NCBI GenBank assembly: GCA_018432315.1
Contig: JAHDLB010000025.1
Span: forward strand, 1 to 64,000
DNA length: 64,000 bases
Source: Anaerolineae bacterium
Lineage (GTDB): Bacteria; Chloroflexota; Anaerolineae; Aggregatilineales; Aggregatilineaceae
Reading direction: 5' to 3'
The notes beneath the pieces were generated by a model. The model was not told the origin of the DNA. It worked only from the letters and a program-made list of their open reading frames with translations, and did no database searches. Shown one piece after another: positions 1 through 8,934 of this stretch (its first letter is position 1; every line of letters begins with the position of its first letter). A program made the position numbers and the translations under genes.

Positions 1-141
1 GAACGCCCGGAAATCCGCCCACCCCTTCAGCGACAGCGTCTTGGTGATCGCCGCCGTCAGCGTCGTCTTCCCGTGGTCGATGTGCCCGATCGTCCCTACA
101 TTCACGTGCGGCTTCGACCGCTCAAACTTGCCCTTGGCCAT
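1..141 (-). CDS. tuf: Elongation factor Tu, N-terminal fragment (cut by window edge)
   Basis: Only the first 47 codons are present; the rest lies left of the window. The translation begins [20 protein letters not shown] and carries the G1 P-loop [10 protein letters not shown] at residues 19-28, which is diagnostic for EF-Tu, the GTPase that brings aminoacyl-tRNA to the ribosome. The ATG is at 139-141 on the minus strand, 40 bp downstream of the fusA stop, so it is the last visible gene of the rpsL-rpsG-fusA-tuf operon. Nothing is odd in the visible part. Confidence 0.95.
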   Translation of the reverse strand, partial: MAKGKFERSKPHVNVGTIGHIDHGKTTLTAAITKTLSLKGWADFRAF

Positions 142-181
142 GTAATGCCTCCCTCGTTCCGATTGAGCTGGAGAATCCCAG

Positions 182-2284
182 CTATTTGCCACCTTTTACG
201 ATGTCGTCGGCAAGCGACTCCGGTACGGGTTCGTACCGTTCAAACTCCATGGTAAAGCTGCCCCGGCCCTGCGACATGTTGCGAAGGTTGGTCGCATAGC
301 CGAACATTTCGCCCAGCGGGGCGTGCGCGTGAACCGCCGACACGCCGTCGCCGCGCGTATCCAGCCCGGCGATGTTGGCCCGCCGCGCCGAGAGATCGCC
401 CATGACGTCCCCGGCGTACTCCTCGGGCACGACCACCTCGACCTTCATGTACGGCTCCAACAGAACCGGCCTGGCTTTCATGAACGCGTCTTTCATCGCC
501 ATCGAGCCGGCGATCTTGAAGGCCAGGTCCGACGAGTCGACCTCGTGGTACGACCCGTCGAGAATGGACGCCTTGACGCGCACCGCCGGGTACCCGGCCA
601 TGATCCCGCTCTGGGCGGCTTCGCGGATGCCGTCCTGCACCGACTTGATGTATTCCTTCGGAATGGAGCCGCCAACGACCTTGTTCTCGATGACGATATC
701 CTCTTCCGCGTCGTCGGGCAGCGGTTCCACTTCGACGACGGCATGGCCGTACTGGCCGCTGCCGCCCGTCTGGCGGACGAACCGGCCTTCGCCTTCCGCC
801 TGCTGCGTGACCGTCTCGCGGTACGAAACCCGGGGCCGGCCTACGCGCGCGTCCACCTTGAACTCGCGGAACATGCGATCGACCAGCACTTCCAGGTGCA
901 GCTCGCCCATACCGGCGATCAGCGTCTGGCCGGTCTGCTCGTTGGTGCTGACCACGAACGTCGGGTCTTCCTCGGCCAGCTTGGCGAGCGCCTCGCCCAT
1001 CTTGTCCTGGTCGGCTTTGGTCTTCGGCTCGATCGCGACGAAAATCACCGGCGCCGGGAACTTGATCGTTTCCAGGATAATCGGGTAACTGGCGTCGGCC
1101 AGGGTTTCGCCGGTGAAGGTGTCCTTCAGGCCGAGGGTCGCGGCGATGTCGCCCGCGTGCACCTCGGTGACGTCCTCGCGCCGGTCAGCGAACATGCGCA
1201 CCACGCGGCCTATCCGCTCGCGCCGGTCCTTCGACGTGTTCATCACCGTCGATCCGGCGTGGATCACGCCCGAATAGACGCGGAAGAACGCCAGGCGTCC
1301 GACGAACGGATCGGTCACGATCTTGAAGACCAGGGCCGACAGCGGCTCGTCATCCGACGCGTGCCGCTCCTCCACCTCGCCGCTCTTGGGATTGATGCCC
1401 TGAATGGAAGGCACGTCCAACGGCGACGGCAGGTAGGCGACGACGGCATCCAGCAGCAGTTGGACGCCCTTGTTCTTGAGGGACGACCCGCACAGCACCG
1501 GCTGGAGCTGCCCGGCAATCGTCGCGTTGCGCAGCGCCTCGACCAGCTCTTCATCGGTGATCGGCTCGTCGCCCATCAGGTATTTCTCGGTGAGCGTCTC
1601 GTCCGTCTCGGCGATCTTCTCGATCATCTCGGCGCGCGCCGCTTCGGCCCGCTCCACCAACCCGGCGGGCAGCGGGACCTTCTCGATTGCCGTGCCCAGG
1701 TCATCGCCGTAGGTGACAAGCTCCATGCGCATCAGGTCGATGATCCCCGCGAAATCGGGGCCTTCGCCGTGCGGCAGTTGGATGACGACCGGGTTGGCAT
1801 TCAGGCGGTTGACGATCATTTCGACACAGCGCTGAAAGTCGGCGCCCACGCGGTCCATCTTGTTGACGAAGCAGATGCGCGGCACGCGATATTCATTTGC
1901 CTGGCGCCAGACCGTTTCGGACTGGGGCTCGACACCGGCCACGCCGTCGAAGACGACCACGCCGCCATCCAGCACGCGCAGGCTGCGCTGTACTTCAGCC
2001 GTGAAGTCCACATGCCCAGGGGTATCGATCAGGTTGATCTGGTGACCAAGCCAGGTAGCAGTGATGGCAGCAGAGGTAATCGTAATACCCCGCTCTTTTT
2101 CCTGCTCCATGTAGTCCGTCGTGGCAGCGCCGTCGTGCACCTCGCCCATCCGGTGAATCTTGCCGGCATAGTACAGGACGCGCTCGGTCGTCGTCGTCTT
2201 GCCGGCGTCGATGTGGGCGATGATGCCGATATTACGGACCATTCTCAGGTCAAGAGCAGTTTCGGTAGTGGCTTTCTTGGCCAT
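182..2284 (-). CDS. fusA: Elongation factor G
   Basis: 700-residue translational GTPase that drives ribosomal translocation and, with RRF, recycling. Visible motifs: G1 AHIDAGKTT at residues 23-31, G3 DTPGHVDF near residue 90, G4 NKMDR near residue 143, then the usual EF-G domains II-V including RETV and GGSGQYGH. The length is normal for bacterial EF-G. It sits 23 bp after rpsG and 40 bp before tuf, the classical str-operon order, so it is most likely expressed from the promoter upstream of rpsL. Long open frames on the opposite strand here are GC-driven shadows. Confidence 0.98.
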   Translation of the reverse strand: MAKKATTETALDLRMVRNIGIIAHIDAGKTTTTERVLYYAGKIHRMGEVHDGAATTDYMEQEKERGITITSAAITATWLGHQINLIDTPGHVDFTAEVQRSLRVLDGGVVVFDGVAGVEPQSETVWRQANEYRVPRICFVNKMDRVGADFQRCVEMIVNRLNANPVVIQLPHGEGPDFAGIIDLMRMELVTYGDDLGTAIEKVPLPAGLVERAEAARAEMIEKIAETDETLTEKYLMGDEPITDEELVEALRNATIAGQLQPVLCGSSLKNKGVQLLLDAVVAYLPSPLDVPSIQGINPKSGEVEERHASDDEPLSALVFKIVTDPFVGRLAFFRVYSGVIHAGSTVMNTSKDRRERIGRVVRMFADRREDVTEVHAGDIAATLGLKDTFTGETLADASYPIILETIKFPAPVIFVAIEPKTKADQDKMGEALAKLAEEDPTFVVSTNEQTGQTLIAGMGELHLEVLVDRMFREFKVDARVGRPRVSYRETVTQQAEGEGRFVRQTGGSGQYGHAVVEVEPLPDDAEEDIVIENKVVGGSIPKEYIKSVQDGIREAAQSGIMAGYPAVRVKASILDGSYHEVDSSDLAFKIAGSMAMKDAFMKARPVLLEPYMKVEVVVPEEYAGDVMGDLSARRANIAGLDTRGDGVSAVHAHAPLGEMFGYATNLRNMSQGRGSFTMEFERYEPVPESLADDIVKGGK

Positions 2285-2307
2285 AATGCGTTACAGCGAT
2301 TCCTGAT

Positions 2308-2778
2308 TTACCAGCGATAGTGTGCAAACGCCCGGTTGGCCTCGGCCATACGGTGCGTGTCTTCTTTTTTCTTGATGGCCGATCCCTGGTTGTTCGCCGC
2401 GTCGAGCAGCTCGGCAGCCAGTTTTTCGGACATGTTGCGGCCACCGCGCGCCCGCGCCGCGGCCAGCAGCCAGCGCATGGCGAGCGACAGCGCGCGCGCC
2501 GGTTCCACCTCGACCGGCACCTGGTAGGTCGAACCGCCCACGCGGCGCGGCTTGACTTCCAGGATGGGCGTGGCGTTGCGGATAGCCTGCTCGAAAACCT
2601 CGATCGGGTCGCGCTTGGCGCGTTCCTCGACCAGTTCCAGCGCATCGTACAGCACGCGCTGCGCGGTGCTCTTCTTGCCGCCCCGCATCATACGATTAAT
2701 GAACATCGTGGCGTGCACGTTGTTGAACCGCACATCGGGTTCCACGACTCGTCTCGGTGGGCTGTTCCTTCTCGGCAT
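2308..2778 (-). CDS. rpsG: 30S ribosomal protein S7
   Basis: 156 residues, the usual S7 length. S7 nucleates folding of the 3' domain of 16S rRNA and lies at the mRNA exit/E-site region. The N-terminus [10 protein letters not shown] and the internal stretches [12 protein letters not shown] and [11 protein letters not shown] are characteristic of the family. It starts 24 bp after the rpsL stop and ends 23 bp before fusA, so the three genes are almost certainly cotranscribed. The rpsL-rpsG gap is too short to hold an elaborate S7 regulatory structure like that of E. coli. Confidence 0.98.
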   Translation of the reverse strand: MPRRNSPPRRVVEPDVRFNNVHATMFINRMMRGGKKSTAQRVLYDALELVEERAKRDPIEVFEQAIRNATPILEVKPRRVGGSTYQVPVEVEPARALSLAMRWLLAAARARGGRNMSEKLAAELLDAANNQGSAIKKKEDTHRMAEANRAFAHYRW

Positions 2779-2802
2779 CCTATTTCTCCCCAGGCCAGAC
2801 CA

Positions 2803-3219
2803 TTACTTCGGTTTCTTGGCGCCGTACTTGCTACGGGCCTGCTCGCGATTGCTGACGCCGTCGGCGTCGAGGGTGCCGCGCACGATGTGATAGCGCACGC
2901 CGGGCAGGTCCTTCACGCGACCGCCGCGAACGAGCACAACACTGTGCTCCTGCAACCCGTGTCCTTCGCCCGGAATGTAAGCCGTCACCTCGATGCCATT
3001 CGTGAGACGCACGCGCGCCACCTTGCGAAGCGCCGAGTTGGGCTTCTTGGGCGTCATGGTCTTCACCTGGGTGCACACGCCGCGTTTCTGCGGCGCACCC
3101 TTCGGCTGGCGAGTGCGGCGCTGGGTGTACGAATTGAACGTGTACTGGAGCGCCGGCGCCTTGCTCTTTTTCTTCTTCGGTTGACGACCTTTCCGAACCA
3201 ACTGATTGATCGTCGGCAT
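2803..3219 (-). CDS. rpsL: 30S ribosomal protein S12
   Basis: 138 residues; S12 lines the decoding centre. The conserved segments [18 protein letters not shown] and [13 protein letters not shown] are present, including the lysines that mutate in streptomycin-resistant bacteria in their wild-type form and the Asp that RimO methylthiolates in many bacteria. There is a basic lysine-rich N-terminal segment ([11 protein letters not shown]). It is the first gene of the str operon. The ATG at 3219 is preceded by GGAGGC about 7 nt upstream on the minus strand. Its promoter lies about 200 nt further upstream, giving a long leader. Confidence 0.98.
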   Translation of the reverse strand: MPTINQLVRKGRQPKKKKSKAPALQYTFNSYTQRRTRQPKGAPQKRGVCTQVKTMTPKKPNSALRKVARVRLTNGIEVTAYIPGEGHGLQEHSVVLVRGGRVKDLPGVRYHIVRGTLDADGVSNREQARSKYGAKKPK

Positions 3220-3280
3220 AATTTGCCTCCACGCCTATGCCAGCTTGCTGGCTAAAACCATCTGTACTTTGGCGTAACAC

Positions 3281-3348
3281 ACGGGCATTTAAGCCCGTTT
3301 GTCCTGCATAACGCGAGGCCATCAGTACTATGGCACAGGGATGGCCTC
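3281..3348 (-). promoter_or_regulatory. Structured leader of the rpsL operon (two inverted repeats)
   Basis: Between the predicted start site near 3420 and the rpsL ATG at 3219 there are two perfect inverted repeats. One has 9-bp arms (3315-3323 and 3340-3348) around a 16-nt loop; the other has 6-bp arms (3281-3286 and 3293-3298) around a 6-nt loop. Neither is followed by a clear U-run in the minus direction, so they look more like leader structure or a regulatory site than a terminator. A ribosomal-protein autoregulatory site is a reasonable guess but is not shown by sequence alone. Confidence 0.45.
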
Positions 3349-3426
3349 ACGAACGATACCTGATCCAATTCGGTCATCATCGCCCTGGCAGGCAGGGATA
3401 ATGCCGCGTGTCGGTCAAGGACAGCC

Positions 3427-3455
3427 AGTTTAGCATTTGACCGGGGGGCTGTCAA
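3427..3455 (-). promoter_or_regulatory. Strong sigma-70-type promoter of the str operon
   Basis: On the minus strand a perfect TTGACA (3455-3450) is followed after exactly 17 bp by TAAACT (3432-3427), which has an upstream TGC extended -10 (3435-3433). The start site would be near 3420, about 200 nt before rpsL. This is the best promoter match I noticed in the window and fits the expected high expression of the operon. Confidence 0.75.
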
Positions 3456-3510
3456 GGCTCAGTGGCGGATTTTTCGCCTCCGCCAGGGGCACCCACCGTC
3501 CGGCGCGAAC

Positions 3511-3542
3511 TTGAAGGCCAGCCGGCGGTTATGGTTTATAAT
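3511..3542 (+). promoter_or_regulatory. Candidate promoter of the GH42 gene
   Basis: A perfect TATAAT lies at 3537-3542, about 74 nt before the ATG at 3616. The only -35-like hexamer is TTGAAG at 3511-3516, with a 20-bp spacer that is longer than ideal, so only the -10 is convincing. The 396-bp gap 3220-3615 thus holds two divergent promoters and the rpsL leader; no other gene is seen in it. Confidence 0.5.
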
Positions 3543-3615
3543 ACAGGCTCCGCCGCGCGTATGGAGCGCGGGACTGGTTCTATCCGTCTGGTGACGTCAA
3601 CGAAAGGCAAACCCC

Positions 3616-5544
3616 ATGCCACCTATCACAGGATGCGCATATTACCCTGAGCACTGGCCCGCCGAGCGTTGGGCTACCGATGCCGGCTTGATGCAGCAGG
3701 CCGGCCTGAGCGTGGTCCGGCTGGCCGAGTTCGCGTGGGACAAAATGGAACCCCAACCTGGCGTGTACGATTTCGACTGGTTGCAGCAGGCGATCGACAC
3801 GCTGGCCGAGGCCGGGCTGAAGATCGTGCTGTGCACGCCCACCGCCACGCCGCCCCCGTGGTTGACCCACCAACACCCGGAGATCTGCCGCGTGGAAGTG
3901 GGCGGAGTCCGCGTCAGCCCCGGCGCGCGCCGCCAGCCATGCGGCAACGTGCCGGCCTTCCGATCCGCCGCCCGCCACATCGTCGAGCGCATGGCCGAGC
4001 GGTTCGGCGATCACCCGGCGGTGATCGGCTGGCAGATCGACAATGAATTCGGCGTGGGCGAGACCACGCGCTGCGTGTGCGATCACTGCCGCGCGGCGTT
4101 CCAGCAGTGGCTGGCCGAGAAATACGGCACGCTGGAGACGCTGAACGCCGCCTGGGGCACGCAGTTCTGGGGCATGACCTATCACGACTGGAGCCATATC
4201 CCGGTCCCCGGCATCACCAACGAGCCGCAAAGTCCCTCGATGCGCCTCGACTACCGCCGGTTCTCGTCCGATACCTGGGAGCAGTTCCAGCGGATGCAGA
4301 TCGACCTGCTGCGCCACTATTCGCCGGGGCGGTGGATCACGCACAACTTCATGACCCGCCACTGGTCGCTCGACTATTGGAAGCTGGCCGAAGACCTGGA
4401 CTTCGTGTCCTTCGACAATTATCCACACGGCGTGAGCGAGCCCGCCGAAGTGAGCATGAACCTGGACCTGATGCGCTCGCTCAAGCGGCGCCCGTTCTGG
4501 GTGATGGAGCAGCAGCCCGGCCCGGTCAACTGGCACCCGTACCGCCCACCGGTCCCGCCCGGACAGGTGCGCACCTGGACGCACCAGGCCATCGCGCATG
4601 GCGCCGAAGCGGTCGTCTATTTCCGGTTTCGCGCCAGCCGGGTCGGCCAGGAGCAGTATCACACCGGTCTGCTCAAATGGGATGCCTCGCTCGACCGCGC
4701 CTTTCACGAAGCGCAGACCGTCGCCCGCGACCTGGCTGAGCTGCCGGACCTCTCGCGCCCGCCGGCCCGCGTCGGGATCGTCTTCGATTACAACGATCTG
4801 TGGTCGATCGAGCTGGAACCGGCCAACCAGAATTTCAGCTACTGGAATCTGGTCTTCGCCATCTACCGCGCCTACTGGGCCGTGAACATCCCGGTCGATT
4901 TCGTGCCGCGCGGCGCCGATCCCGCCGGGTACGACACGCTGATCGTCCCCGCGCCGATCCTGATTCATCCCGGTGAGGCCGACACCTGGCGCGCCTGGGT
5001 CGAACAGGGCGGGCGCCTGATCGTGACCTTCCGCGCCGGGGTGCGCGAGTCGAGCAACATCGCCACCGGCGGGCCGCTGCCCGGCGGCGGGCTGGCCGAC
5101 CTGATCGGCGCGCGCGTGACCGATTTCTACTCCGTGCCGCCGGGGAGTTATGCGAGCTGGCCCGATCACCGCGCGGGCAGCCAAATCGGCGCCGTGACGA
5201 ACGGGCGGACGCTGGCCTATCACACCTGGGCCGAGACGCTCGCCCCCACCACCGCCGAACCGCTGTTCGTCTACAACGACGGCCTCACCGCCGGGCAGGC
5301 GGCCATCACCCGCAACGCCATCGGCCAGGGCGAGGCGATCTACCTGGGCTGCTGGCCCGAAGATATCGCCGAGCTGGCGCGCCTGCTGGAGTGGATTCCC
5401 GGCACGGCGTCGCGGCTCCAGCAGGTTTCGCTCGTCGATGCGAACGGGGCGCCGTGGCGCCTGACGCTCAACCACAGCGGGCAGCGCGTCGAAGGGCTGG
5501 ACGGATTCGCGATTCGGTACCAGAACAAGATCGGCGAGGCGTGA
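3616..5544 (+). CDS. Beta-galactosidase, glycoside hydrolase family 42
   Basis: 642 residues; hydrolyses terminal beta-galactosides by a retaining mechanism. The acid/base Glu is E144 in GWQIDNEFG and the nucleophile is E298 in PFWVMEQQPGP. The zinc cluster typical of many GH42 enzymes is visible as C109, C153, C155 and C158. An N-terminal TIM barrel is followed by a trimerisation-like domain (FDYNDLWSIELEPANQNFSY) and a small C-terminal beta domain. No signal peptide is seen, so it is probably cytoplasmic. The ATG at 3616 is preceded by GAAAGG. It is a single-gene unit, divergent from the str operon and closed by a hairpin at 5580-5613; no transporter or regulator lies next to it. Confidence 0.93.
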   Translation: MPPITGCAYYPEHWPAERWATDAGLMQQAGLSVVRLAEFAWDKMEPQPGVYDFDWLQQAIDTLAEAGLKIVLCTPTATPPPWLTHQHPEICRVEVGGVRVSPGARRQPCGNVPAFRSAARHIVERMAERFGDHPAVIGWQIDNEFGVGETTRCVCDHCRAAFQQWLAEKYGTLETLNAAWGTQFWGMTYHDWSHIPVPGITNEPQSPSMRLDYRRFSSDTWEQFQRMQIDLLRHYSPGRWITHNFMTRHWSLDYWKLAEDLDFVSFDNYPHGVSEPAEVSMNLDLMRSLKRRPFWVMEQQPGPVNWHPYRPPVPPGQVRTWTHQAIAHGAEAVVYFRFRASRVGQEQYHTGLLKWDASLDRAFHEAQTVARDLAELPDLSRPPARVGIVFDYNDLWSIELEPANQNFSYWNLVFAIYRAYWAVNIPVDFVPRGADPAGYDTLIVPAPILIHPGEADTWRAWVEQGGRLIVTFRAGVRESSNIATGGPLPGGGLADLIGARVTDFYSVPPGSYASWPDHRAGSQIGAVTNGRTLAYHTWAETLAPTTAEPLFVYNDGLTAGQAAITRNAIGQGEAIYLGCWPEDIAELARLLEWIPGTASRLQQVSLVDANGAPWRLTLNHSGQRVEGLDGFAIRYQNKIGEA

Positions 5545-5579
5545 GAACGTCGCGCCGGGACAACCATCACGAGAAATGA

Positions 5580-5613
5580 AACCGCCAGGCCGCGTGATAC
5601 CGGTCTGGCGGTT
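5580..5613. terminator. Hairpin terminator between convergent GH42 gene and hypE
   Basis: Perfect 9-bp arms AACCGCCAG (5580-5588) and CTGGCGGTT (5605-5613), with further pairing of CCG/CGG inside. It lies between the + strand GH42 stop and the - strand hypE stop. The tail is only weakly T-rich (CGTTTGC), so it may serve both directions imperfectly. Confidence 0.6.
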
Positions 5614-5650
5614 CGTTTGCAGAACAGCGCGAGCGTCGCGGTGAACCCCG

Positions 5651-6709
5651 CTAGCAGATGCGGGGCAGAATCTCGCCCAGCGGCATATCGACCACGCGCC
5701 GCCCGCCGATGGCGGTCCGGGCGACGACCATGCCGGGATGGTCGTCCACGGCGCGGCCAATGATCGCCGCGTCGCGCCCCAGCGGGTGCGCGCGCATGGC
5801 CTCCAGCACGGCACCGGCCCGTTCGCCGGGCACCACGGCCACCAGCTTCCCCTCGTTCGCCACGTAGAGCGGGTCCATGCCCAGCATTTCGCAGGCCGCC
5901 ATCACCGCCGGGCGCACCGGGATCGCCGTTTCGTCCAGGTCGAAGCCCACCCGCGAGCGCTCGGCCAGCTCGTTGAGCACAGCCGCCACGCCGCCGCGCG
6001 TCGCGTCGCGCAGGCAGTGAATGTCCGGCGTGACGTCGAGCATCGCGCCGACCAGCGTGTGCAGCGCCGCGCTGTCGCTGACCAGCTCGGTTTCGAACGA
6101 CAGCCCCTCGCGCACGGACATGATCGCCATGCCGTGATCGCCGACCGTGCCGCTGACCAGGACGACGTCGCCGGGCCGGGCGCGGTCGGCGGCGATGTTC
6201 ACGCCGGGCGGCACCAGCCCAATCCCCGCCGTGTTGATGAACACGCCATCGCCCTTGCCCTTGTTGACGACCTTCGTATCGCCGGTCACCAGTTGGACGC
6301 CCGCGCTCTTGCACGCCTCGGCCATCGCCACGGCGATATTGCCCAGGTCGTCCATCGACAGGCCCTCCTCGAGGATGAAGCCCGCCGACAGGTACAGCGG
6401 CTGCGCGCCGCTCACCGCCAGATCGTTGATCGTGCCGTGCACGGCCAGGCTGCCGATGTTGCCGCCGGGGAAGAACAGCGGCTGCACCACGAACGAGTCG
6501 GTGGTGAAGGCCAGCCGCGCCCCGTCGATGTCCAGCACGGCCTGATCGTTCAGCCCGGCGAGGGCCGGGTTGTCGAACAGCGGCACGAACAGGTGTTGGA
6601 TCAAGTCCGCGGACAGCCGCCCGCCGCTGCCGTGGCCCAACACGATCTGCGGGTAATCGCGCAGCGGGAGCGGGCACACGAAGCCTGAGAAGCTAAGAGA
6701 TTCGGTCAA
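5651..6709 (-). CDS. hypE: Hydrogenase maturation factor HypE (carbamoyl dehydratase)
   Basis: 352 residues of the AIR-synthase/selenophosphate-synthase fold. HypE dehydrates the thiocarbamate on its own C-terminal cysteine to thiocyanate, the source of the CN ligand of [NiFe]-hydrogenase. The N-terminal GHGSGGR motif, NDLAVSGAQP, GDTKVV and the intact C-terminal PRIC ending in Cys352 support HypE over PurM or SelD. The frame opens with TTG at 6709; no in-frame ATG lies close upstream, so the true start could also be a few codons downstream. No hypA-D/F or hydrogenase gene is in the window, so it is an orphan here. It follows the membrane-protein gene by 29 bp. Confidence 0.88.
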   Translation of the reverse strand: MTESLSFSGFVCPLPLRDYPQIVLGHGSGGRLSADLIQHLFVPLFDNPALAGLNDQAVLDIDGARLAFTTDSFVVQPLFFPGGNIGSLAVHGTINDLAVSGAQPLYLSAGFILEEGLSMDDLGNIAVAMAEACKSAGVQLVTGDTKVVNKGKGDGVFINTAGIGLVPPGVNIAADRARPGDVVLVSGTVGDHGMAIMSVREGLSFETELVSDSAALHTLVGAMLDVTPDIHCLRDATRGGVAAVLNELAERSRVGFDLDETAIPVRPAVMAACEMLGMDPLYVANEGKLVAVVPGERAGAVLEAMRAHPLGRDAAIIGRAVDDHPGMVVARTAIGGRRVVDMPLGEILPRIC

Positions 6710-6720
6710 GGGGCGACATT

Positions 6721-6755
6721 CCGTTTCGATTATCGGTGCTATCTGGGTGAAACGG
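6721..6755. repeat. 7-bp inverted repeat across the hypE upstream gap
   Basis: Perfect arms CCGTTTC (6721-6727) and GAAACGG (6749-6755) flank the stop codon of the membrane-protein gene and the 29-bp gap before hypE. Inside is a second small palindrome, CGAT-T-ATCG (6727-6735). There is no T-run, so it could be a protein-binding site, a weak intercistronic hairpin, or chance. Confidence 0.35.
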
Positions 6756-8268
6756 TATAGATTTTAGCATCTGAGAGTTCCATCACCAAAGAGACGTCAG
6801 CGAGCGTGCTCAGCTCGCCAACGTCAAAATGATACGAACGCCCTTCATCGAAATACACCACATAACCGGGATGCTCCGGCCATTTGCCGGCCAATGAGGA
6901 CAGATCACCGGCTGGTTTGTCGGAATTGTAATACGTTCGCTGCGGCAGGGTGTGCGCTTCGATGCCGGCCAGAATATATAGAGCATCCGCCCGGTTGCTA
7001 TAGATCGTCCCTTCTTCCTGCAGCGACGTTTTGTTGAGATACGCGATCGTCTCGCTCTGCCGCCAGGGCCGGGTGTTGTAACCCCCGGCGCCCTGCTCGG
7101 CCTTCGCCTTCACCGAAAGGAGCGTCTCACTTATCGGGACGATCGCGAACACCAGAGCACACGGAACAGCCAACACCATTATCGCCAGTCTGGGGCGTCG
7201 CGGGAGGGTTCCGGCCCACTTCGACGCGGCGTCAAGCACAAGCATGAACACGATGATGAGCGGGATCGAAATGGGCGACAACAGACGCGTATCGATGCGA
7301 TCGTATGCCATCGTGGTTGAGGTGATCACGAGGAAGCTGGTATAGGTCACGATGAACAGGCTTAGTCGCGCGATCCGAGTCAGGCCGGCGTTGGATGAGA
7401 TTCCGCCCCGGCTCTTCCGGATGATTGCCAGAACGCCGATCATCACGGCGATACTCATCCAGCAGACAGGAAAAGCACCGTCGGGCAGGAACCAGCGAAG
7501 GATCGACGAACAGGTGTAATCGAGATTCTCGAAGAGCGAATATCTCGAAGGCGCCCTGGGACCAAACAGCGTGCCTGAAACCACCCAATTCCTGACCAAC
7601 CAGATGCCAACGGGCAGAACCGAGATCGCCCCGAACGAGAGCGAATTGATCAGCCTGGTTTTCAGTTTGTCTCGCTGAGCCAGGATGAGCATCAAGCCGG
7701 TTGCAATCAGGCTGTAACCGATGTAGCGCGTCAAACAGGCCAGCGCCGTGACGACGCCCAGGAATACCACTGCTCGCCGGTCCAGCCTCTGGCGACGGAT
7801 GACGATCGTCAAGAAGATCAGAACCAGCAGATTGAACAGCGGCTCGCTCCACGCGTACGTCGCCACCGCGATCTGTGGCGCGCTGAACAGGACGGCAAGC
7901 CCGCCCAACAGCGCCAGTGGGCCACGTACGAACCGAAACAGCACGAAACCGCCGAGGCCAACGGTACCGCCCGCAACGAGTGCCCCCAACAGCCGTGCTC
8001 CGTCTGCGGGATCGATGCCGCCGATCAGGTTGAGCAAAGCCAGAACGATGGGGAACAGGGGCGGTTGCGTGACAAACGCGCTGCCCAGATGATCTGTAAA
8101 CCCATCGCCGCTGCTCAGATTTCGCGCCACCGCAATGTATTCGACCGAATCGCGTGACAGGCCGGCACCATACGTAGCCGTGGCATAGATCACAGCCAGA
8201 GTCTCGATCAGACTGATCACGATAATGACTACAATGGCCGGATAGTTTTTCGGGATGCTCATCGCCAT
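6739..8268 (-). CDS. GT39-like multi-pass membrane glycosyltransferase (hypothetical)
   Basis: 509 residues with many hydrophobic segments from the N-terminus (AIVVIIVISLIETLAVIYA) to about residue 380, followed by a soluble C-terminal part. The first periplasmic loop has RDSVEYIAVARN, like the acidic loop-1 motif of ArnT/PMT-type GT-C glycosyltransferases, which use polyprenyl-phosphate sugars. Substrate is unknown. The gene is visibly richer in A/T than its neighbours, which suggests separate acquisition. The start MAMSIPKNYP at 8268 is the first ATG. It lies between the Kor terminator and hypE, in the same direction as both, without an obvious promoter. Confidence 0.6.
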   Translation of the reverse strand: MAMSIPKNYPAIVVIIVISLIETLAVIYATATYGAGLSRDSVEYIAVARNLSSGDGFTDHLGSAFVTQPPLFPIVLALLNLIGGIDPADGARLLGALVAGGTVGLGGFVLFRFVRGPLALLGGLAVLFSAPQIAVATYAWSEPLFNLLVLIFLTIVIRRQRLDRRAVVFLGVVTALACLTRYIGYSLIATGLMLILAQRDKLKTRLINSLSFGAISVLPVGIWLVRNWVVSGTLFGPRAPSRYSLFENLDYTCSSILRWFLPDGAFPVCWMSIAVMIGVLAIIRKSRGGISSNAGLTRIARLSLFIVTYTSFLVITSTTMAYDRIDTRLLSPISIPLIIVFMLVLDAASKWAGTLPRRPRLAIMVLAVPCALVFAIVPISETLLSVKAKAEQGAGGYNTRPWRQSETIAYLNKTSLQEEGTIYSNRADALYILAGIEAHTLPQRTYYNSDKPAGDLSSLAGKWPEHPGYVVYFDEGRSYHFDVGELSTLADVSLVMELSDAKIYTVSPR

Positions 8269-8302
8269 GAAAACGTTGGGGCCTGCTGATTGTCCGGTAT
8301 AG

Positions 8303-8343
8303 TGAGAAAAGCCCGCCCGCCGCGACGAGTCGGGCGGACGGGC
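8303..8343 (-). terminator. Rho-independent terminator of the Kor operon
   Basis: In the minus direction an 11-bp GC-rich stem (GCCCGTCCGCC pairing with GGCGGGCGGGC, one G-T wobble; arms 8333-8343 and 8311-8321) is followed directly by TTTTCTC. It lies 26 bp after the korC stop and before the next gene's start at 8268. Confidence 0.8.
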
Positions 8344-8368
8344 AGCGAATGCTCCGCGAAGCGCTGGC

Positions 8369-8929
8369 TCAGGCGTGTTGGGCCACGCCCAACTCCAGGC
8401 CGCGCGCCAGCGCGCGCAGGTTGGCCTCTTGCAGGTGAGCCTTGCGCGCGCCCAGTTTCTCGATCAGGATCTCCTCGACGGTCGCCACCTGGACCAGCGG
8501 GCGGCGGGCCAGCAGCGCCCCGAACAGGATCATGTTCGTCATGCGCGTGTCGCCCAGCTCCGATGCGAGGGCCGTCGCGGGCAGCCGCACGATCTCGATG
8601 TCGGTGCGGGTGGGCGGCGCCACCGTCAGCGACTCGTTCACGACCAGCAGGCCGCCCGGCTTGACCGGCTCCTCGTACTTTTCCAGCGACGGATTGTTGA
8701 ACACGACCGCGATGCTGGGATGCTGGCTGACCGGCGAGCCGATCGCCTCGTCGCTGACGACCACCGTGCAGTTTGCGGTGCCGCCGCGCATCTCCGGGCC
8801 ATAGGACGGAATCCACGTGACGTGCTTCTCTTCGGCCAGCGCGCAGTACGCCAGCAGTTGCCCGGCGAACAACACGCCCTGCCCGCCAAAGCCGGCAAAA
8901 ATGATCTCCTCGTGCATCATGGTTCCCAT
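8369..8929 (-). CDS. korC: 2-oxoacid:ferredoxin oxidoreductase, gamma subunit
   Basis: 186 residues matching the catalytic gamma domain of the KGOR/VOR/IOR superfamily: FAGFGGQGVLFAGQLLAYCA near the N-terminus, then SYGPEMRGGTANC. In this family the subunit contributes to CoA-dependent oxidative decarboxylation of a 2-oxoacid to acyl-CoA with reduction of ferredoxin. It is the last gene of the D-A-B-C order, 5 bp after korB, and is followed by a strong terminator. The start at 8929 is the first ATG after the korB stop; ATGs at 8920 and 8917 are alternatives. 2-oxoglutarate is the default substrate for this arrangement, but the sequence does not prove it. Confidence 0.88.
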   Translation of the reverse strand: MGTMMHEEIIFAGFGGQGVLFAGQLLAYCALAEEKHVTWIPSYGPEMRGGTANCTVVVSDEAIGSPVSQHPSIAVVFNNPSLEKYEEPVKPGGLLVVNESLTVAPPTRTDIEIVRLPATALASELGDTRMTNMILFGALLARRPLVQVATVEEILIEKLGARKAHLQEANLRALARGLELGVAQHA

Positions 8930-8934
8930 GACCC

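Noticed and set aside
323-2320. 665-codon open frame on the + strand opposite fusA
   Set aside because: It is antisense to a clearly real EF-G gene, has no recognisable domain and shows His/Arg-rich composition typical of GC-driven shadow frames.
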